A DNA stretch of 64,000 nt from Saccharothrix australiensis. Its GTDB lineage: Bacteria > Actinomycetota > Actinomycetes > Mycobacteriales > Pseudonocardiaceae. The DNA lies in contig NZ_RBXO01000001.1 of the NCBI RefSeq assembly GCF_003634935.1, positions 4,737,501 to 4,801,500 of the forward strand, read 5' to 3'. The translations under genes were made by a program, and so were the position numbers. Shown here piece after piece: positions 60,193 to 64,000 of the stretch (position 1 is its first letter; every line of letters starts with the position of its first letter). The notes under the pieces were generated by a model. It ran no database searches, had not been told where the DNA came from, and saw nothing but the letters and a program-made list of their open reading frames with translations.

Positions 60193-61596
60193 TCAGCGGT
60201 TCCGCCGGCACAACAGCTCGCTCACCGTCGACAACAGGATTCTCACGTCGAGCCACAACGACCAATTGGCGATGTAGTAGTTGTCGTAACGGGACCTCTC
60301 TACTATCGAGGTGTCCCCCCTCAAGCCGTGGACCTGCGCCAACCCGGTCAATCCGGTCGGCACCCGGTGCCGTGCCCAGTACAGGTCGTGCACCGCCGAG
60401 AATTCCCGGACGAAACCCGGTCGCTCCGGGCGCGGTCCGACGATGGACATGTCGCCCCGGAGGATGTTCCACAACTGCGGCAACTCGTCCAGGGACGTGC
60501 GGCGCAGGAACCGCCCGACCGGGCCCACCCGGCGGTCGCCGACGACCGACCACCGGACCTGCGAGTCGTCCTGGTCCGTCATCCGCACGCTGCGCAGCTT
60601 GTAGAGGACGAACGTCCGGTCGTCCATGCCGACGCGGACCTGGCGGAAGATCACCGGTCGACCGCTCTCCAGCACGACCGCCAGCGCGCACAGCGCGATG
60701 ACCGGCGCGAGCGCCACCAGCGCGACGCCCGCGAGGACCACGTCCACCGCCCGCTTGACCCACCAGCTCGGCCGGCTGGTCGGCGCGGTGCTCAGCCGCA
60801 CCAGCGGGTAGCTGCGCAGCCGTTCGACGTCGGGGCCGTCCTGGTACAGCTCGTACATCCGGGGCACGACGAAGATCGCGCAGCCCAGCCGGTGGGCGGT
60901 GATGGCGGCGTTGACCAGCGGCGAGTCGGCCGCGCGGGAGAACGCGAGGACGACGGTGCCCGCGCGCAGCCGGGTGATGGCGTCGGCGAGGTTGCCCTCC
61001 AGCAGCGGCGCGGGCAGGTCGGCGGGGTCGAGCGCGGGCGCGGGGTCGACGAAGCCGACCGGGCGCAGGCCGAACTCCGGGTGCCGGAGCATGGCGGCGG
61101 CCAGCGTCGCGCCCACGTCGCCCGCGCCGACCACGATGGTCCGGTCGCAGCGGTGGAAGCGGCGGCGCGCCCAGCGGCCGACGGTGAACACGAACAGGCG
61201 AGCGGGTTCACTCCATGCAGTGAAGTAGACGATGGCCCACTGCGCCGCCGCAGTCGTGCCCGGACTGGTGCCGAGCACCAGGCACGCGCCGGTGACCAGG
61301 GCGAACGCCGTGGCGGTCGCGATCACCGACCGCGGCACGTCGTGCAGCCAGGACAACCACAGCCGCCGCCGGTAGAGCCGGCAGGAAGCCCGCACCGCGA
61401 GCAGGGCCGCCCCGGCACCGCACACCGCCACCCGATCCAGTGACACCGCCGCCGCCGCGAGCGCCGCCACGTCGACCACGACCAGGAGCACCGCCACCGC
61501 GTTGACCCGGCCGAGCAGGTCACGCCCCGGCTCGGGCCCGCCGCGTCCCGGCGGGGCCGCCGGTGCCGCGACCGTCGCACCCACCCGGTTCACCAC
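60193..61596 (-). CDS. polyprenyl-phosphate sugar phosphotransferase (priming enzyme, WbaP/CpsE-like)
   Basis: 467 residues. N-terminal helices (NAVAVLLVVVDVAALAAAAV, SVIATATAFALVTGACLVLG) precede a nucleotide-binding CoA-like domain (TIVVGAGDVGATLAAAMLRH). The C-terminal catalytic domain has the hallmark run KRAVDVVLAGVALVALAPVI, FRQVRVGMDDRTFVLYKLRS, RRTSLDELPQLWNILRGDMS, VGPRPERPGF and PTGLTGLAQVHG. It transfers a sugar-1-phosphate to undecaprenyl phosphate, the first step of repeat-unit assembly. GTG 61596. Its opposite orientation to the rest of the locus suggests separate control. Confidence 0.93.
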   Translation of the reverse strand: MVNRVGATVAAPAAPPGRGGPEPGRDLLGRVNAVAVLLVVVDVAALAAAAVSLDRVAVCGAGAALLAVRASCRLYRRRLWLSWLHDVPRSVIATATAFALVTGACLVLGTSPGTTAAAQWAIVYFTAWSEPARLFVFTVGRWARRRFHRCDRTIVVGAGDVGATLAAAMLRHPEFGLRPVGFVDPAPALDPADLPAPLLEGNLADAITRLRAGTVVLAFSRAADSPLVNAAITAHRLGCAIFVVPRMYELYQDGPDVERLRSYPLVRLSTAPTSRPSWWVKRAVDVVLAGVALVALAPVIALCALAVVLESGRPVIFRQVRVGMDDRTFVLYKLRSVRMTDQDDSQVRWSVVGDRRVGPVGRFLRRTSLDELPQLWNILRGDMSIVGPRPERPGFVREFSAVHDLYWARHRVPTGLTGLAQVHGLRGDTSIVERSRYDNYYIANWSLWLDVRILLSTVSELLCRRNR

Positions 61597-61977
61597 GCGT
61601 CACCTTCCCGCGCGACCCACGGTGCTCTACAGCCGGGGCTCCGCAGCGCCAACGCCAAGCCACACCACATTCCGACGATGTCCTTTCCACCGGCCGACCG
61701 CCGTCCGGCACCGCACCACGCGGTGCCGGACGTAAACCGACCGAGTTCACTCGAACGAGCATTCTGATCACTAACTGCATAAAAGATCCCAAGAGACACC
61801 ACGATGTCACTCTTCCGAGGGCAATAACCCTCCTTTCGGTAACCAAGATCGGCATATCGTGCGGCTTCCCGTCACCACTCGGGCGCGCGGAACACCGGGG
61901 TGGGGAGGACCCGCTCCGAGTTCCCAGGCGAATAATTCTGGCCCGCTAACCCGGAACGATGGAAATGGGGTCGACAA
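61597..61977. other. 381-bp divergent promoter region
   Basis: Gene-free, with an A/T-rich core at about 61735-61860 (AGCATTCTGATCACTAACTG, CATAAAAGATCC, AATAACCCTCCTTTCGGTAA). It separates the priming transferase from the divergent GT2 gene and should hold both promoters. TTCACTCGAACGAG at about 61745 is a weak palindrome. No riboswitch recognised. Confidence 0.5.
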
Positions 61978-62778
61978 GTGGCCGTCGACGAACGACAGGC
62001 GCCCGCCGCACCGGGCGCCATTCGCACCCGCGGTCGGGCGCACGTGGTGCTGCCCGCCTACAACGAGGCCGCCTCGCTGCCGCCGCTGCTGCGCAGGCTC
62101 GCCGAGGTGGGCCGGACCGAGGAGGTCGCCGTCTGGGTGGTCGACGACGGCTCGTCCGACGGCACCGCCGACGTGGTGGCCGAGGTCGGCGGACTGGACG
62201 TGCACGTGGTGCGGCACCCGGAGAACCTCGGGCTCGGGCAGGCGGTGCAGACCGGCCTGCGGTCCGTGCTCGCGGTGGCCGAGGACGACGACCTGGTGGT
62301 GGTGATGGACGCCGACGACACCCACGACCCGGCGCTGATCGCCGCGCTGCGGGCGGAGATCGCGGCGGGCGCGGACGTCGTGATCTGCTCGCGGTTCGTC
62401 GAGGGCGGCGACGACGCCACCGCGCCCGCGTTCCGCCGGGTGCTGTCGCGCGGCGCGGCCGTGCTGTTCCGGCAGGTGCTGCGGGTGGACGGGGTGCGCG
62501 ACTTCACCAGCGGGTTCCGGGCCTACCGGGTCAGCCTCCTGGACCGGGCGGCGGGCCACTGGGGTGAGCGGCTGGTGGAGGAGCGCGGGTTCGCGTGCAT
62601 GGTGGAGCTGTTGCTGAAGCTGCGGCACTGCCGACCGGTGATCGCGGAGGTGCCGCTGCGGCTGCGGTACGACCGCAAGCGCGGCCCGAGCAAGCTCCGG
62701 CTGTGGCGGACCGTCGCGCAGTACCTGAAGCTGCTGGTGCGCGACCGCCTCGCCCCCGCGCCCTACCGACCGCTGTGA
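61978..62778 (+). CDS. GT2 glycosyltransferase, dolichyl/polyprenyl-phosphate mannose synthase-like
   Basis: 266 residues, GT-A fold: VVLPAYNEAASLPPLLRRLA, VVDDGSSDGTADVVAEVGG, ENLGLGQAVQTGLRSVLAVA and the DxD in VVVMDADDTHDPALIAAL, then DFTSGFRAYRVSLLDRAAG. No C-terminal membrane helices, so it is the soluble DPM1 type. It likely makes a polyprenyl-phosphate sugar, the donor needed by the GT87-like enzyme at 54196. GTG 61978 is the first start after the promoter region; no strong ribosome site. Stop overlaps the next GTG. Confidence 0.9.
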   Translation: MAVDERQAPAAPGAIRTRGRAHVVLPAYNEAASLPPLLRRLAEVGRTEEVAVWVVDDGSSDGTADVVAEVGGLDVHVVRHPENLGLGQAVQTGLRSVLAVAEDDDLVVVMDADDTHDPALIAALRAEIAAGADVVICSRFVEGGDDATAPAFRRVLSRGAAVLFRQVLRVDGVRDFTSGFRAYRVSLLDRAAGHWGERLVEERGFACMVELLLKLRHCRPVIAEVPLRLRYDRKRGPSKLRLWRTVAQYLKLLVRDRLAPAPYRPL

Positions 62779-64000
62779 GGGACGGGGTGGACGGCGGCGG
62801 GAGCGGTGGGGTGCGGGCGGCGGGCGGCGCGGGCCCGTTGGACGGTGATTCGTCGGCTGCCCCACGGGACGCGCGGGCGACCGGCGCGCGGGACGCGACG
62901 GCGATGGCGGCCCCACGGGACGCGCAAGTGGTGGCAGGCGCGCAGGACGTGCAGACGGCCGGCACGCGGGACGGCAAGGCGCTGGCGGGCACGCGGGTCG
63001 CCGTGCTCGGTGGCGGGATCTGCGGGCTCGCCACCGCGTACCGGCTGGCGCGGTCCGGCGCCGACGTGACCCTCCTGGAGGGCAGCGACCAGCTCGGCGG
63101 GCTCGGCACGTTCTTCCGGTGGCGCAACGGCTGGGTGGAGCGGTTCTACCACTGCCTCATGCCCACCGACGACGACCTGCTCGGCCTGCTGGGCGAGCTG
63201 GGCCTGCGCGACGCCGTGCGCTGGCGGCGCACCAGCATGGGCATGGTCGTCGACGGCTGCCACTACCCGTTCAACTCCGCCCTGGACCTGCTGCGGTTCC
63301 GGCCGCTGCCGCCGCACGACCGCGTGCGGTTCGGCGTGGTGTCGTTGCTGTTGCGGCGCTTGGGCCGGGGCAAGGACCTCGACCGGCTGCGCACCGAGGA
63401 CTGGTTGCGCGGCGTCTACGGCGACCGGGTGTGGCGGCGGCTGCTCGCGCCGATGTTCGGGTCCAAGTTCGGCGCGGCGTTCGGCGACGTGCCCGCGCTG
63501 TACCTGTGGGAGCGGCTGGGGCGCGAGAGCAACGTCTCCGTGCGGGGTTACCCGGCGGGCGGCTACAAGGCGGTGATCGACGCCCTGGCGTCCGCGATCG
63601 AGCGCGCCGGCGGTGTGGTGCGGACCGCGGCCCCGGTCCGCCGGCTCGCGGTCGACGGCGGGCGCGCGCTGGTGACGGTGGCGGGCGGCGGCACGGTGCC
63701 GGCGGACCGGGTGGTGTCGACGCTGCCGCTGCCCGTGCTGCGGGAGGTCGCCGACGCCGACCTGCTCCCGCTGCTGCCCGACGTGCGGTTGCCGTACCAG
63801 GGCGTGGTGAACGCGTTGTTCTTCCTCAGGCGCCCGCTGTCGCCGCACTACTGGGCCCCGGTCGTGCGGTCGGGCACGGACTTCGACGGTGTGATCGGGA
63901 TGTCCGCGCTGACGGGGCCGGTCGACGGGCGGCACCTGGTGTACGTGATGCGCTACACCGACCGGGAGTCCGCGCTGTACCGGGCGGACCCGCGCCGGAT
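62775..64000 (+). CDS. FAD-dependent oxidoreductase (amine-oxidase/protoporphyrinogen-oxidase-like), 3' end outside window
   Basis: 408 codons are visible and the frame is open at the right edge. The first ~75 residues are low-complexity (RDARATGARDATAMAAPRDA). The FAD Rossmann motif RVAVLGGGICGLATAYRLAR, then LEGSDQLGGLGTFFRW, begins near residue 76. NGWVERFYHCLMPTDDDLLG and FPLP-type regions follow, with MFGSKFGAAFGDVPALYLWE. This type is common in surface-glycan loci, where it may act on lipid-linked sugars or lipids. GTG 62775 overlaps the GT2 stop; an internal start near 62990 would omit the low-complexity tail. Confidence 0.85.
   Translation, partial: MRDGVDGGGSGGVRAAGGAGPLDGDSSAAPRDARATGARDATAMAAPRDAQVVAGAQDVQTAGTRDGKALAGTRVAVLGGGICGLATAYRLARSGADVTLLEGSDQLGGLGTFFRWRNGWVERFYHCLMPTDDDLLGLLGELGLRDAVRWRRTSMGMVVDGCHYPFNSALDLLRFRPLPPHDRVRFGVVSLLLRRLGRGKDLDRLRTEDWLRGVYGDRVWRRLLAPMFGSKFGAAFGDVPALYLWERLGRESNVSVRGYPAGGYKAVIDALASAIERAGGVVRTAAPVRRLAVDGGRALVTVAGGGTVPADRVVSTLPLPVLREVADADLLPLLPDVRLPYQGVVNALFFLRRPLSPHYWAPVVRSGTDFDGVIGMSALTGPVDGRHLVYVMRYTDRESALYRADPRR

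Noticed and set aside
1-64000. tRNA, rRNA, riboswitch, integrase, prophage or cas genes
   Set aside because: None were recognised by reading; weak tRNA-like GTTCGA strings lacked a cloverleaf context.

Overview
The window is very GC-rich, with GTG starts and ATGA/GTGA start-stop overlaps throughout. It carries a SigC-type sigma factor, ECF and zinc-finger anti-sigma genes, XRE-TPR regulators, a class I terpene synthase and HAF-repeat proteins. This points to a filamentous actinomycete, most likely a member of the Pseudonocardiaceae (Saccharothrix/Actinosynnema/Lentzea type). No rRNA, tRNA, integrase or intact insertion sequence was seen.

Bases 2-14368 hold ten co-directional, mostly overlapping genes: a large protein cut by the window edge, a membrane protein, a membrane-anchored pseudokinase, a zinc-ribbon GTPase, a membrane-anchored GTPase-associated (GAP1-like) protein, a SLATT/DUF4231-like four-helix membrane protein, a TIR protein, a MoxR-type AAA+ ATPase, a vWA-like protein and a large P-loop/TPR (STAND-like) protein. 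By composition this looks like an NTP-controlled biological-conflict (immunity or programmed death) cassette in which TIR and SLATT would be effectors. It abuts a nine-repeat type I-E-like CRISPR array (14543-15059) that has no cas genes in the window and carries one spacer twice.

Bases 15158-22600 form an accessory patch. Two paralogous XRE regulators sit behind a shared 43-44 bp promoter element, and each is translationally coupled to a small enzyme (RibD-like; flavoprotein of the PPC-decarboxylase type). Between them lie a radical SAM gene and a kinase-like ATPase gene. Four genes here (an HTH gene, the first XRE gene, radical SAM, ATPase) carry frameshifts or internal deletions, and a metallo-beta-lactamase-fold relic follows, so the patch is decaying.

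Bases 22683-48818 are more ordinary: membrane and HD proteins, a secreted HAF-repeat protein, sigC divergent from a zinc-finger membrane protein, a P1 peptidase/TetR/amino-acid permease unit with an operator-like inverted repeat, LysR/SDR, XRE-ImmA with a partner, a large catalase, an ECF sigma factor fused to an anti-sigma and exported region, an amine oxidase, an SDR divergent from a ribose-type ABC transporter, an orphan terpene synthase and a GMC oxidoreductase. Several convergent pairs are separated by strong hairpins.

Bases 49153-64000 are a surface or exopolysaccharide locus: DMT-like membrane protein, polysaccharide deacetylase, O-antigen-ligase-like protein, Wzz-like protein, GT87-like enzyme, Wzx-like flippase, three GT4 enzymes, a priming sugar-phosphate transferase on the opposite strand, a dolichol-phosphate-mannose-synthase-like GT2 and an FAD oxidoreductase cut by the window end. 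An 840 bp degraded gap with a hydrolase relic splits the locus.
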